Below are positions 24,123 to 37,252 of a DNA stretch of 64,000 nt, piece after piece. This DNA is from Flaveria trinervia. Lineage: Eukaryota > Streptophyta > Magnoliopsida > Asterales > Asteraceae. A model generated the notes under the pieces. That model was not told where the DNA came from and did no database searches. It was given only the letters and a program-made list of their open reading frames with translations. A program made the position numbers and the translations under genes. Every line of letters begins with the position of its first letter. Position 1 is the stretch's first letter. The stretch spans positions 1 through 64,000 of the forward strand of contig JACCIX010000582.1 in the NCBI GenBank assembly GCA_025506515.1, in the 5' to 3' direction.

Positions 24123-24560
24123 CTGGTGCCACGAAAATGTATCAAGATATGAAAAAAGATTATTGGTGGTTGGGTATGAAGCGTGATGTGGTGGAGTATG
24201 TGAGTAAGTGCCTTACTTGTTTACAAGTGAAGGTCGAGCACCAGAAGCCATATGGGAAGATTCAACCTTTAGATATACCGGAATGGAAGTGGGAGCACAT
24301 CACCATGGATTTCATTACCAAGCTGCCGCGTACTCCGAAAGGGTACGATGCCATATGGGTGATTGTTCACCGTCTGACGAAGAGTGCTCACTTTCTACCA
24401 ATCCGCGAGACATATTCATCTGTGAGGTTGGATGACCTATTCATCAGGGATATTGTAACTCGTCATGGTGTGCCGGTGTCTATTGTTTCTGACCGTGAAA
24501 CCTGGTTTACATCTGAATTTTGGAAGAAATTCCACGACGCCATGGGGACGAGGTTACATA
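24123..24560 (+). pseudogene. Integrase middle part of Gypsy B, between insertions E and I
   Basis: Reads ATKMYQDMKKDYWW, CLTCLQVK (zinc-binding Cys pair), TMDFITKLPRTPKGYDAIW (first catalytic Asp), HGVPVSIVSDRETWF (second Asp) and FHDAMGTRLHM, then is cut by Copia I. The first five bases are the right flank of E and the last five, ACATA (24556-24560), the left target duplication of I. The frame is open over this stretch. Confidence 0.88.
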
Positions 24561-25491
24561 TGTTGGACCTCATGTGCCCAAGACACATACAAGATTGATG
24601 TGGTTAGTACGTCATGATCCAAGTCGGGTCACACCCAATAACAAGCTATACAAACACCAATTAATATTTATTTGTTGATAGGATCAAACAAATAAATACC
24701 GACACCAATTTAGAAAATGGGTTTCTCTAAAAACGTTGCTTTTGTAAAAGAACAACATTATGTGGATAATTTGTTCATGAGAAATTATTTGTTTCATTAT
24801 TTAAGTTGGTTAAATAATAATAAATAAAAGTGTGTTATTGTTATAAAATTAAAAGAGGTTTTAATTTTATAAAATTAAGGGTTTAGAGTGTAACCTTTTA
24901 TAAAATTAAAATGAGAGGGAAACCCCTTTGCATGAGAGATTTCGGTCGCCCAAAGGACCTTGGGGACCAGCCATTTAGTCTTGGTCTTTGCAATACTTTT
25001 CCCTCTCCAACACTCATCCATCATTCACACTTTTCTCTCTCACAACAAAGAGCAAGAACTCTCTTAAAACATTGCAGAATTTCAGATTTGAAGCTCCAAA
25101 ACTAGGCTGAAAAATTTGTTTTTCTTTGATAGTCCTTTTGTTGAGTTTTGGTATTGAGCTCCCTAACTAGCTAGGTGCTTGGAAGAGCTTGTGGGTATCA
25201 AAACTTGAGGTTCTCTCTCTTGAGGGCTGGACATTCAACAACACCTTCATACTCATCTCATACATCTACAACATTTGCACAAGAAAGGTTGTCTCTATTG
25301 ACACCGGTTGTTTTGTGTTGTTTGATAGCATATCATTTCATATACATTTGATCCTTAATTCTTGGGTTTTGTTTGTAGTTTAATATGGTGAAAATTTTCA
25401 GATTACTAACCATATCTTTAAACCATATATCTGCTGCGTTTTCAAGTTTAAATGGTTAAATTTAGTGTTTTACATGTGACAAAACCCAACA
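24561..25491 (+). repeat. 5' LTR of Copia I
   Basis: TGTTGGACCTCATGTG to AAACCCAACA, 931 bp, pairing with 39564-40498. A TTTTATAAAATTA near 24897-24909 is a plausible TATA box. Open frames at 24911 and 25189 lie in the LTR and are not genes. Confidence 0.92.
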
Positions 25492-25492
25492 A

Positions 25493-25506
25493 TGGCATCT
25501 AGAGCC
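25493..25506 (+). other. Primer-binding site of Copia I
   Basis: TGGCATCTAGAGCC directly after the LTR, a variant of TGGTATCAGAGC; the identical sequence follows the LTR of J (31967-31980). Confidence 0.7.
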
Positions 25507-26898
25507 GGTTATATGGAATACGTGCTTCAAAAGGTCTTGAAAAGTTAGTTTTCATGTACCTTTTCAACCCATTAGTGGCTGTTTTGTTGTGGATGTATGA
25601 ATCCCTTATGTTTCAAGCTTTAATCTTGCATGCTTTAGTATAAACCTTGAAAGAATTACATCAAATGGTTGATTGTGTTGTTTGGACAACCTTAATTTTA
25701 GTTTATGTTGGCTGAAACTTTAGGGCTGAAATAAGGGATTCATTGTTGTTCTTGGATGTTGAATGTGTTTCATATTATGGTGCATAACATAGCCTTGGCC
25801 TTATGTGTTTGGTTTTGGTTGATTGTGTTTTGTCATGTTGAATTGTTTCTTGAAAGGGTTGTAATTTGTGTTTTCTATTTTGGGTTGTAATTTATTTATT
25901 CATTTGGTTATGTAATAAATAGATTAGGTGCATTTCTTTTATTAGAAAAATTTTATTAGGATATGATTTTGTAAAAGAAGATGCACAAGATGAAGACTCA
26001 AAGAAGGACACAAAAGACATGGACACGTGAAGCATTTGGATGTGGATTCAAGTGGCAGTTCATGGACACATATTGATGTGTCATCTTCACCCTTAGGAAA
26101 GACCTTACGACAACACTTATGATGGCAAACAAGTGTGGTCAACTTAGTGGCTATGGTTATACACCTATGTTTGTATGTTTATGCTTGTTTGGATGTTTGT
26201 TGTTTGATTGTTTGGTTGATATTTGGATATGCATAACAAACTCATTAACAAACTTAACAAGCTGAAAATTTGATGGTTCTTTATCATTAAGTGGATAACA
26301 AAAGGTTATTAAAAGGATTAGTGGTTTTAATAAAAGAGGTTTTATTAAAAGTGAACCATAGGGTACCTTGTATTTGAAAGCCTGCAAATATAAGGTACAT
26401 AGAGTTTTCTAAACTAAGATTATTAAAACTATAAATTTCTTTTATAAAAAAGTTTAACACCATCCTTTTGCACAATACTTGAGTCATTTGGAAACTTGTG
26501 ATTTGAGGTGGGGATACCATATTTGTGGGATAAATGTCACCTAACCACTTATGTTGAAAAACTCACATGTGTGTGCAAGTAGGGTTACTTGATTTGCAAA
26601 CCATGTTAAATGGATCACCTACAATTGGTTTACAAAGGTGTTGATGGGATAAACATGCCGACTATACATATGATGTTTAATGTCGATCCCATACCCTAGA
26701 AGTTTCAAAGGGTTGCAATTGTCAAAACGTTGACTACCTTGTTAATTAAATAATGGGATGAAGGTCACCTAACCACTAATTAAATGTAATGTTGGATTCT
26801 AGATTTTAAATTTGTGTAAGACGCTTTAAATGGGTTTTAATTATTAAAATATGAACAACATCGAAATTACTATATTTGAACTTTGTTGTATTTTGTAG
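25507..26898 (+). other. Long untranslated leader of Copia I
   Basis: About 1.4 kb without a sustained frame between PBS and gag, collinear with the leader of J. It contains an imperfect hairpin (26109-26140) and two copies of a GGGAT(A/G)A(A)(G/T)GTCACCTAACCACT box (near 26526 and 26755). Leaders of this length often hold packaging and dimerisation signals; no such role is shown here. Confidence 0.65.
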
Positions 26899-27835
26899 AT
26901 GGCCACCAACAATAATGATAACAATGAAATCCCGACTGCTCACTCACTATCACTAAGAAACATTCTCCAAAAGGAGCGTCTAAACCATAATAACTTTATT
27001 GATTAGTTTTGAAACTTGAGAATTGTTCTCAAGCAAGAGAAATGATCATATATATTAGACGATCCGATTCCCGATCAACCTAGTGAGGATGATGAGGAGG
27101 CCTACAATAATTGGGTAAAATACACTGAGGACTCGGTCCAAGTGTCTTGCCTTATGTTGGCTAGTATGACTCCAGATCTCCAAAAGGAGTATGAACATCA
27201 TGGAGCATACGACATGATAACCCAGTTGAAGGAAACGTTCCAACAACAAGCACGAATTGAGCGCTTCGAAATGGTTCGAGCACTCCATGCGTGTCGTATG
27301 GAAAACACCCAATATGTTTCATCTTATGTACTTAAGATGAAAAGCCACATCGACTGCCTCAAAAGGCTTAATTGTCCCATCTCGAAAGAGTTGGCTACGG
27401 ATTTGATCCTCAACTCTTTGTCAAAAAGGTTTGACAACTTTGTCATGAACTATAACATGAACGGGTGGGACAAGAACATAAGTGAGCTTCACTCTATGCT
27501 CAAAACTGCCGAGGCGGCCATGGTAAAAGGGTTTTACCCGTTCTCACCATTAATGAAGGTGGGAACAAGAAGAGGCCTCACCCCACACCCAAGGCAAATG
27601 TTGCCAAGGGTAAGGGGCACATTAGGGGAAAGGGAAAGGGAGTGGTAAGAGCACCACCACCAAAACCAACGGAGAAGAAGAAAAAGGTTGCTTCAAATGA
27701 TCCATGCTTTAAGTGTGGTGAGATTGAACGTTGGGCAAGAAATTGCCCAGTCCATCTCAAAGAGTTGCAAGCCAAGAGGGATGCCGGGCAAACCTCAGGT
27801 ACAATTTTCATGATTCATATTGATCTAATTTAATA
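26899..27835 (+). pseudogene. Copia gag of element I
   Basis: Starts at the ATG at 26899 (MATNNNDNNEIPTAHSLSLR). Stops at about 27004 and 27010 stand where J reads Trp and Arg (TGG to TAG, CGA to TGA); a third follows near 27040. The gag body (LKETFQQQARIERFEM, YVLKMKSHIDCLKRL, MNGWDKNISELHSMLKTAE) is open from 27142. After a shift near 27545 the knuckle reads CFKCGEIERWARNC, with Arg in place of the zinc-binding His. Confidence 0.82.
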
Positions 27836-28110
27836 TCCTCTAACACATGGGTATTGGATACCGGATGTGGAACTCACATTTGCAACTCATTGCAGGGGTT
27901 CAAAAGAAGTAGGGACTTCAAGAAAGGGGATGTAAGCCTCTACATGGGGAATGGGGTAAAGGTTCAAGTTGAAGGCCGAGGGGACTACATCTTGAAGCTT
28001 CCAAATGGTTTGGAAGAAATTTTGAACAATATTTTGTATGCTCCTAGTTTGACTAGGAACATTATTTCTGTTGCCCAATTAAGACAATATGGTTATGTTT
28101 TGTCATTTAT
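27836..28110 (+). pseudogene. Aspartic protease of Copia I
   Basis: TWVLDTGCGTHICNSLQGF carries the catalytic DTG; ILNNILYAPSLTRNIISVAQL is the conserved far end of the Copia protease. The frame is open and continues into the pre-integrase domain, but the start lies just after a stop, so it is separated from gag. Confidence 0.8.
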
Positions 28111-29190
28111 TGAAAATAAAATTCATGTTTCCTTAAATGGCATGTTTTATTTTAAAGCTATTCCTGTTAATGGTATTTATGAATTGATTCGTGAAAACAC
28201 AATATATGATAGCTCATTGTACCAAACCACCACTAAAAAACTCAAATTAGATTTGAGTGATACCTATCTTTGGCATTGCCATCTTGGTCATATAAACAAG
28301 AAGCACATACAAACACTTCAAAAGAACGGTCTTTTAAAAGCAAATGAATATGATTCATTCGATGTATGTGAATCTTGTTTACAAGGTAAAATGACTAAGG
28401 CGCCTTTTAGTGGCAAGTCCCAACGGCAAAAGATTTATTAGGCATCATACATTTGGATGTTTGTGGTCATTTTAAGCCAATGACTAGGTAACATGAAAGA
28501 TACTTCATTACCTTTACCGATGACTATAGTCGATATGGTTATGTGTACTTGTTAAGACACAAAGATGAAGCTTTTGAAATGTTCAAAATCTTCCAAAATG
28601 AATCCGCATCGATAGAGGAGGTGAATACCTTACTGATGCTTTTAGAGATCATCTTAGAAGTTGTAGTATTATCTCACAATTATCTCCACCTGGAACGCCA
28701 CAACATAATGGCATGTCCAAGAGGAGAAATCGAACTCTATTAGATATGGTTCGATCTATGATGGCTAGAAGATCACTACCTCTATCATTTTGGGGTTTCG
28801 CTTTGCTCTCTATGGCCCATATTTTGAATATGGCCCCAACCAAGAAAGTGGAAACGACACCTTTTGAAATATGGCAGGAAGGGTTCCATCATTTTCATAT
28901 TTAAAGGTATGGGTTGTGAGGCTTATGTTAAGACTCCCACCTCAAACAAGCTAGAAAGCTGTTCCACTAAGTGTATCTTCATTGGATATCCCGGAGATTC
29001 TATGGGATATTATTTCTATGATCCATTGCAACAAAAGGAGTTTGTTGCCAAGAATGCTGAGTTCTTAGAAGCTAAGTTCCTTACGGAAGGAACTAGCAGT
29101 AGAACTGTGGATCTTGAGGAGGATCAAGAACCACAAACTGATACATGTTTGGTTGACACTAGCACTCATCATGGATGTTCAGAATGATCA
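28111..29190 (+). pseudogene. Integrase of Copia I, broken, catalytic Glu lost
   Basis: The zinc-binding motif (WHCHLGHINKKH...CESCLQGK) is intact and open to 28441. The core follows in pieces: IHLDVC (Asp), TFTDDYSRYGYVY, then a small deletion relative to J just before DRGGEYL. At the third catalytic position NGMSKRRNRTLLD has Lys where J and relatives have Glu (ERRNRT). The C-terminal part (AYVKTPTSNKLES, CIFIGYPGDSMGYYFYDP) lies in a third frame. The enzyme could not work. Confidence 0.82.
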
Positions 29191-30240
29191 AGTGGTTGAT
29201 CAATATACACAAAACGTTTGCAGATCTGGTAAAATTAGTAATCCACCTGAAAGATATGGATTTTTCGTAGATGGATGTTATGTGGTAGATTCTGATAAAC
29301 CAACCACCTATCATGATGCAATGTCCAATTCGGATTGTGACAAATGGCTTGAAGCCATGACCATTGAGATGCAATCTATGTATGATAACCAAGTTTGGGA
29401 CTTAGCTGAACCACCTCTTAACTCCAAGATAGTTGGAAGTAAGTGGGTTTCAAGAAGAAAACCGATATGCATGGAAACTTGGATACTTATAAAGCTAGAC
29501 TTGTAGCAAAAGGTTTCACTCAAACTCAAGGGGTTGATTATGATGAGACCTTCTCACCAGTTGCAATGCTAAAGTCTATTAGGATATTATTTACCATAGC
29601 TGCTCATTATGATTATGAAATTTGGCAAATGGATGTCAAAACCACTTTTCTAAATGAATATCTTGAGGAAGATGTCTATATGGTTCAGCCTGAAGGTTTT
29701 GTCAACTCAAAACATCCTAACAAAGTATGCAAGTTAAAGAAATCAATCTATGGATTGAAGCAGGCATCAAGAAGTTGGAATCACTATTTTGATGAAGAAA
29801 TAACCAAATTGGGTTCATCAAAAACGCTGATGAAGCATGTGCATATAAGAAGACTAGTGGGAGCATCACCATTTTCTTAGTATTGTATGTCGATGACATT
29901 CTACTATTTGAAAATGACATTCCAACCATGGAAGGTGTAAAAGCCTGGCTTGGAAGCGGTTTCTCCATTAAGGATCTTGGTGAAGCCGCCTATATTTTAG
30001 GAATAAAGATCTATGGGGATAGATCAAGGCGGTTGATAGGTTTGAATCAAAGTGCATATATTGATAAGATCTTTAAAAGGTTCAAGATGGAGAAATCTAA
30101 GAAAGGTACCGTACCTATTCAAAGAGGAACAATATTGAGTAAGACTCAATGTCCAAGCTAAAAGGATGTGCAAGACAAAATGAAAGAAATCCCGTATGCG
30201 TCTACTATAGGATCTATCATGTATGCAATGATATGCACTA
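29191..30240 (+). pseudogene. Reverse transcriptase of Copia I
   Basis: Pieces carry SDCDKWLEAM, VGSKWVSRRK, YKARLVAKGFTQTQGVDYDE, WQMDVKTTFLN (catalytic Asp), VCKLKKSIYGLKQASRSWN and LYVDDILLFENDIP (29883-29921, catalytic double Asp), then IKDLGEAAYILGIKIYGDRSR. Frame changes near 29440 and 29870 and a stop at 30159 break it. Confidence 0.88.
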
Positions 30241-30877
30241 GACCGACGTGTCATGCGCTTTGAGCATGACAAGCCAATACCAACAAAATCCTGGAAGCAG
30301 TCATTGGATGGCTATTAAGAACATACTTAAGTACCTAAGGAGGACTAAAGATATGTTCCTAATCTATGGGTCTGGTGAGGAAGAACTCGTAGTAAAGGGT
30401 TACATGGATGCGAGTTTCCAAACTGATCGGGATGATTCACGATCACAATCGGGGTACATTTTCATCTTGAATGGAGGAGCAATCTCTTGGAAGAGCTCTA
30501 AGCAAGATGTGGTGGCATTATCCACTACAGAGTCAGAATATATTGCCGCTTCATTAGCAGCTCAGGAAGCTGCATGGTTAAAGAAGTTCATTGCCGATCT
30601 AGGGGTGGTCCCTTCCATTCAGGACCTCTTAGAAATTCTTTGTGATAACGAGGGTGAGATTGCTCAAATCAAGGAACCCCGTGCACATCAGAAGACTAGA
30701 CACATTGAACGAAGATTCAACTACATAAGGGATGAAGTTGAAAAGGGAAAGATATGTATTCGCAAAGTTCACACGGATCAAAACATTGCGGATCCACTCA
30801 CGAAGCTTCTTGAAAAGGTGAAGCATGAAAGTCATGCTTGTGCAATGGGGCTCCAATATTCTAGTGACTGGATTTGA
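30241..30877 (+). pseudogene. RNase H of Copia I
   Basis: An open frame of 209 codons (30248-30877): SHWMAIKNILKYLRRTKDM, GYMDASFQTDRDD (Asp), AISWKSSKQDVVALSTTESE (Glu), CDNEGEIAQIKEP (in the usual position of the third acid) and HIERRFNYIRDEVEKG, ending in TDQNIADPLTKLL. The domain is complete; it lacks only its connection to RT. Confidence 0.88.
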
Positions 30878-31045
30878 TCTTTAAATTCTGTAATGAGATA
30901 TTGTAACCCTTAATTACTTGAATGAATTATTCCGTTATAATGATTCAACTAATATTCCTATTTTGCATGTTTAAGATCCATGAGTAAATTATTTACTCAG
31001 AATGTCCGTAGCTGTTCATGCTTGTGGGAACGAGCATGAAGGTAA
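30878..31045 (+). other. 3' non-coding region of Copia I, first part
   Basis: Follows the RNase H stop and is cut by J. It includes GAATGTCCGTAG and GTGGGAACGAGCATGAA, also found downstream of RNase H in J (near 37380-37430). The last five bases, GGTAA, are the left target duplication of J. Confidence 0.75.
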
Positions 31046-31965
31046 TGTTGCATTCTTTATGCCCAAGACACATAGAACATTGATGTGGTTAGTACGTTAT
31101 GATCCAAGTCGGGTCATACCCAATAACAAGCTTAGCAAACACCAATTAATATTTAATTAATGATATGATCATGCAATTAAATAAATACACCAATTTAGAA
31201 AAATGGGTTTTCTAAATAAGTTGCATATGAGATTGAACGACCTATATGGATATTTTGTTCATGGATATTATTTGTTATGTTGTTTAATTTGGTTAAATAA
31301 CATCAAATAATAGGAGTGTGTGTATAAGTTATATAATTAAAGGGGTAATTACATAACTTATTCTATTACTAATTTAACAAAAAGTAAAAGGGAGTTTTGG
31401 GGGGAAAACCCAAATTACTTTTGGGTTTTCGGCCGCCCCTAAGAGGGGATGAACCCTTTTGTTTTCATTAGTGTTCTTGGAACAAAACAAACACACTCCA
31501 TCTTGCTTTCTCTCTCTCACACATGCAAAAGGGTCACAAGATCACAAACTCTTCTTTTGGAAGAATGAGTTGAAGTTCTCGACTGAAACAAAGCCTCCAG
31601 CAGCCTTCTTGATCCATTTTTGGTGCTCAAATCCTAGCAACTAGGTGCTTGCTTGATGCTTGTGGGTATGGATGCTTGAGGACACCCTCCTTGGTGTTTT
31701 GGTCATTCAAGAAGCTCATATTCTTTCCTTTCATCACGTTTTTCAGCAGCATACAAAAGGTAGTTTGTATGTCTTATTATGGTTGTTATTTGTTGTTGAT
31801 AGCTAGTTCAAACACATATAAATGCTCCTATGTTCTTGGTTTGTTGATGATATGTTATTAGCCTTAATTTTTCAGATTACTAATGATAATGTTAAGGTAT
31901 TAATCCTCTTTGTTTTCATAGTTTAAAATGGTTAAACTACTTTGATATGGTCCAACAACCCAACA
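31046..31965 (+). repeat. 5' LTR of Copia J
   Basis: TGTTGCATTCTTTATG to AACCCAACA. The fifth to seventh bases differ from the 3' LTR (TGTTGGATTC). It shares the TGTTG...CCCAAGACACATA start with the LTR of I. Frames at 31459 and 31649 recur in the other LTR and are not genes. Confidence 0.92.
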
Positions 31966-31980
31966 TTGGCATCTAGAGCC

Positions 31981-33429
31981 GGATATGTGGATGAATAGTT
32001 TCATTTGTCCTTGTAAAATTGGTTTTATGGGGTTTTAACAACCTAAAGGGGCTATTTTGTGGTGATGTTATAAATCCCCAATCTTTCAAGGTTATATCTA
32101 ACATGCTTGTGATTAAACCTTGAAAGAAAAGATATCAAATGGTTGATTGTGTTTTGGTTGGACAAAAACTCCCTAAATTCTTGGTTTATGTTGGCTGAAA
32201 ATTTAGGGTCATATGGGGATTTATTGGTTCTTGAATGTTTTATATGATTTTTCATATTGGTGCATAACCTACCTTGACCTGGTGTTGATTTGGTTTTGAA
32301 TGGATGTTTGTTTTGGTTGATTTCATTCATAATGGGTGGTAATATTATTCTTTTGTGTTTAGTATTTAGATGTAATTTATTTATTCATTCAATGGGAATG
32401 TAATAGATAGATTAAGTGTGTTTTATTTTATTAGAATATTTGTAGTAGGATATATATTTTGTAAAAGAAGATGCACAAGATGGAACACAAAAGGAAGACA
32501 CAAGAGAAGGACTTGAAGCATTTGGATGCAAGTTCAAGTGGGGGTCTTTGAAGATCTCATCTTTTTGTTGTGTTCAACCCTTAGGAAAGACCAAATGACA
32601 ACACTTGTGAGGGCAAACAAGTGTTGTCAACATAGTGGCTATGGTTATGCACATGTGGTTGTTTGATATATGCTTGTTTGATTGTTCATTTTATGTTGAT
32701 TGTTTGATATATGGATATGCTTAACAATCTAAATAAATTATCATAACAAGCTGAATTTTTTGGTTCCTAATCATTAAGTGACTAATAAAAGGTTATTAAA
32801 AGAATTAGTGATTTCAAAATAAAAAAGGGTTTATTAAAAGAGGACCATAGGGTACCATGTATTTGAAAGCATGCGGATACAAGGTACATAGAGTTTTCAT
32901 AACTAGAATTAATGGAAACTTAAATCCCTTTGGAAACAAGTTAAACACCATCCTTTTACACGACACTCGAATCACTTGAGAACTAGTTGTGGGATAAAGG
33001 TCACCTAACCACTTTTAGGGAACTTGTGTGTTTGAGGTGAGCTTAACATACTTATGGGATAAAGGTCACCTAAACACTTGTATATGTAAACTCACACGTG
33101 TGTGTAAGTAGGACGACTTGAATTGGAAACCATGTGCATAGGGTCACCGAAGCATGGCGTACAATGGTGTTGATGGGGATTTTACATGCTGACTAAACAT
33201 AAGATGTTTAACCTATCCTATAAAGCTAGAAGTTGCAATAAGTTGCAATTGTCAAATGTTGACTACCTTGTTAATTTAAATAATGGGATAAAGGTCACCT
33301 AACCATCATTTAAATGTACGTTGGATTCTAGATTTTAATTATTAATTGTCTATGAGACATGTAAAAGGTATTAACAATTAAAATGCAATTTTTCTAAAAT
33401 ACTAAAATGAACTTTATAATTTTGTAGAA
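31981..33429 (+). other. Long untranslated leader of Copia J
   Basis: About 1.45 kb, collinear with the leader of I. It holds a perfect 12-bp hairpin (32597-32628) and three copies of the GGGATAAAGGTCACCTAACC box (near 32994, 33057 and 33286). Confidence 0.65.
32597..32628 (+). other. Conserved hairpin in the leader of J
   Basis: GACAACACTTGT, loop GAGGGCAA, ACAAGTGTTGTC: a perfect 12-bp stem. The leader of I has the same element at 26109-26140 with a 10-bp stem and one mismatch. The surrounding TTAGGAAAGACC and GTGGCTATGG are conserved in both. Confidence 0.65.
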
Positions 33430-34360
33430 ATGGCCGCAAACAATAATGCTATCACCCCGACCGTCCCTACCCTATCACTGAGAACCATCTTTGAAAGGGA
33501 TCGTATTAACCATAATAACTTTATGGACTGGTATCGAAACTTGAGAATTTTTCTCAAGCAAGAGAAAAGGGCCTATGTCCTTGACGATCCTATTCTTGAC
33601 CAACCCGACACTGAGGATGTTGAGGCCTATGACAATTGGCTTCAATACACTGAGGATTCCATGCAGGTTTCCTGCCTCATGTTGGGAACTATGATCCCGA
33701 ACTCCAAAAGGACTTGGAGCATCTTGGGGCATATGACATAATTACCCAGTTGAAGGAAATGTTCCTTCAACAAGCTAGGGTAGAGCACTTCGAAACGGTT
33801 CTAGCGCTTCATGCGTGTCACATGGAAGAAACCCAATCGGTATCGTCTTATGTTCTTAAGATGAAAAGCCACATTGATCGCCTCGAGCGGCTTAATTGTC
33901 CCGTCTCAAAGGAGTTGGCCACGGATAGATCCTTAATGGCCTAACAAAAAGGTTTGAGACATTCATAATGAATTAAAATATGAACGGGTGGGACAAGAGT
34001 ATTGGTGAGCTTCATGCAATGCTCAAAACAGCTGAGGCAGGGATGGGTAGAAAGGTTCTACCTGTTCTCTCGATCAATAAGGAAGGCAATAAGAAAAGGC
34101 CATTCCCCGATCCTAAGGCAAACGTTGCCAAAGGAAAGGGGTACATCAAAGGAAAAGGGACATGAAAGGCTAAAGCGGAACCTCCAAAGCCTAAGGTAAC
34201 GGAGAACGATCCATGCTTTGAGTCTGGAGAGATAGGACATTGGAAAAGGAATTGTCCAACCTATCTCAAAGAGTTGAGAAACAAGAGGGATGCTAGGCAA
34301 ACCTCAAGTAAAACTTTCATAATTCACATTGGTTGAAATGTTAGTTCTTCAAACACATGG
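33430..34360 (+). pseudogene. Copia gag of element J
   Basis: ATG at 33430 (MAANNNAITPTVPTLSLRTIF). The first 93 codons are open, then a shift near 33700 leads into the piece 33714-33944 (EHFETVLALHACHMEETQ, YVLKMKSHIDRLERL). Further shifts follow; the knuckle near 34213-34254 reads CFESGEIGHWKRNC, with Ser for the second Cys. Confidence 0.8.
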
Positions 34361-37252
34361 GTATTGGATACCGGATGTGGAACTCATATTTGCAATTTGA
34401 TGCAGGGGTTCATAGAAATAATCACTTCAAGAAGGGAGACACAAGTCTCTACATGGGAAACAGAACAAAAGTTGATGTCGAAGCCCAAGAGACAATATTT
34501 TGAAACTTTCAATAGTTTGGAAGTTGTTCTTAAGAACATTTTGTATGCTCCTAGTTAGACTAGGAAGATAATTTTGTTTTCCCTTTTAGAACAATATGGT
34601 TATGAATTAAATTTGTTAACAATGGTATTTATGTTTGTATGGATGATATATTTTATTTCAAGGCTATGTCTTTTAATGGAATCCATGAATTGGTTCATAA
34701 TGATTCATCCTATAATAAGCTCATTATACCAATAAGCACCAAGAAACTTAAAATGGGTTTAAGTGATTCTTATCTTTGACATTGTCGTCTTGGTCACATA
34801 AACAAGAATCGGATTCAAACACCTTAAAAGAATGGTCTTTTGAAAAACAAATGAAAAATGTTTCATTCAATTAGTGTGAATCTTGTTTACAAGGTAAGAT
34901 GACCAAGTCGCCCTTTAGTGGCACTAATGAGATGGCAAAAGACTTATTGTGTATCATACATTTGGATGTATGTAGCCTTTTTAAGACAATGACTAGAAAT
35001 GGTGAAAGATACTTCATTACCTTTACCGACAATTATAGTTGCTATGGTTATGTGTACATGATGACACACAAACATGAAGCTTTTGAAATGTTCAAAACCT
35101 TCAAGAATGAAGTAGAAAATCAACTTAATAAAACTATCAAAGTTCTTCGTTCAGATAGAGGAGGTGAATACCTCAGTGATGCTTTTAGTACCATCTAAGA
35201 AGTTGTGGGATCGTCTCACAACTTACTCCACCTGGAACACCACAACATAATGGTGTGTTTGAAAGGAGAAATCGAACCCTATTAGATATGGTTCAAATCT
35301 AGGATGGAAATAAGCTCACTACCTCTATCATTTTGGGTTTTCACAATGCTCTCTGAGGCTCGTATTTTGAATATGGCCCTGACGAAGATAGTCTATTCAT
35401 AAGTGTATATTTGTTGGATATCCCAGAACTGTATAGGATACTACTTCTTTGATCCAACAGAGCAAGAGTAATTATTGCTCAAAAGATTGAGTTCTTGGAA
35501 ACTAAGTTCCTTATGGAAGGAATAACGTATAGAATAATGGAATTTTGATGAGGATCAAAATCCAAAAGCTGATACACTTTTGGTTAACACTAGCAATCAA
35601 TAAGAGGTTGTTGATGATGATCAAGAGGTTGATCAATACACACAGAACGTTCGCAGATTTGGTAGGGTTAGCATTCCACCTGAAAGATATGGATTTTTCA
35701 TTAATGGATGCCATGTGGTTGACTCCAATGAGCCAACTACATACCATGAAGCAATGTCCAATTCGGATTGTGACAAATGGCTGGATGCCATGAACGTTGA
35801 GATGTAATCCATGTATGGCAATCAAGTTTAGGAATTGGTTGACCCTCCACTTAACTCCAACCGGTTGGATGCAAGTGGGTTTCAAGAAGAAAATGGATAT
35901 ACATGGAAACTTGGGTACTTACAAAGCAACACTTGTAGCAAAAGGTTTCACTCAAAATCAAGGGGTTGCTTATGATGAGATTTTCTTGCATGTGGCAATG
36001 CTAAAGTCAATTAGGATATTATTTGCCATAGCTGCATATTTTGACTATGAGATTTGGCAATGGATGTCAAAACCGCTTTTCTTAACGGACATCTCAAAGA
36101 GACTGTCCATATGGTTCAACTTGATGGTCTTGTTGGTCCATTACATCCTAAAAGTATGCAAGTTAAAAAGGTCAATCTATGGATTGAATCAAGCATCGAG
36201 AAGTTGGAATCAAAATTTTGATGAAGAGATCAAGAAATTAGGTTTCATCAAGAACGTTGACGAGGCTCGTGTATATGAGAAGGCTAGTGGGAGCATAATA
36301 ACATTCTTAGTATTGTATGTTGATGACATACAACCTTTTGGAAATGATATTCCAACCATGGAGGGTGTTAAAACCTAGCTTGGAAGTTGTTTTTCCATAA
36401 AAATCTCGGTGAAGGCGCCTATATTTTAGGAATAAAGATCTATAGGATAGATCGAGGTGGTTGATAGGTTTAAATCAAAGTGCATGTATTAATAAAGTCT
36501 TGAAAGGTTCAAGATGGAAAACTCTAAGAAAGGTGTAGTACCTATTCAAAGAGGAACAATATTGAGTACATCTCAATGTCCAAGCTCAAAGGATAAGCAA
36601 GATCGAATGAAGGACATCCCATATGCATCAGCTATAGGATCCATCATGCGATGATATGCACTAGACTGGACGTGTCATGCGCATTAAGCATGACAAGCAG
36701 ATATTAGCAGAATCTAGGTAATAGCCATTGGATGGCTGTTAAAAGTATATTGAAATACCTTAGAAGGACTAAGGAAATGTTTATAATATATGGATCTGAT
36801 GAAGAGAAACTCGTTGTAATGGGTTACACGGATGCGAGTTTCCAAACCGTTCGAGATGATTCTCGATCACAATGGGGGTATATCTTCATTATGAATGGAG
36901 TAGCATTGTCCACTACAAAATCCGAATACATAGCCGCATCATTAGTAGCTCAGGAAGCTGCTCGGATAAAGAAATTTATCGCCTACCTAGGGTAGTCTCT
37001 ACCATTCAAGACCCCTAGAAATCCTTTTGTGATCACGAGGGTACGATTGCATAAATCAAGGGACGATGTCCTCTTCAAAAGGCTAGGCATATTGAGCGGA
37101 AATTCAACTACATAAGGGATGAAGTTGGAAAGGGAAAAATATGTATTTGTAAAGTTCACACCGATCAAAACATTGCGGATCCACTCACGAAGCTCCTTGA
37201 AAGGGCAAAGCTTGAAAGTCATACTTGTGCCTTAGGACTTTGATATTCTAAG
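34361..37252 (+). pseudogene. Copia pol of element J, heavily decayed
   Basis: In order: protease (TWVLDTGCGTHICN near 34360), zinc-binding pre-integrase, integrase (VLRSDRGGEYLSDAF, then FERRNRT with the Glu kept), RT (YDYEIWQ, KLKRSIYGLNQASRSWN, LYVDDIQPFGNDIP near 36310) and RNase H (YTDASFQTVRDDSRSQ, TKSEYIAAS). More than a dozen stops and shifts are visible; WQWMSKPLF marks a shift exactly at the WQMDVK catalytic motif. No domain is intact. Confidence 0.85.
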
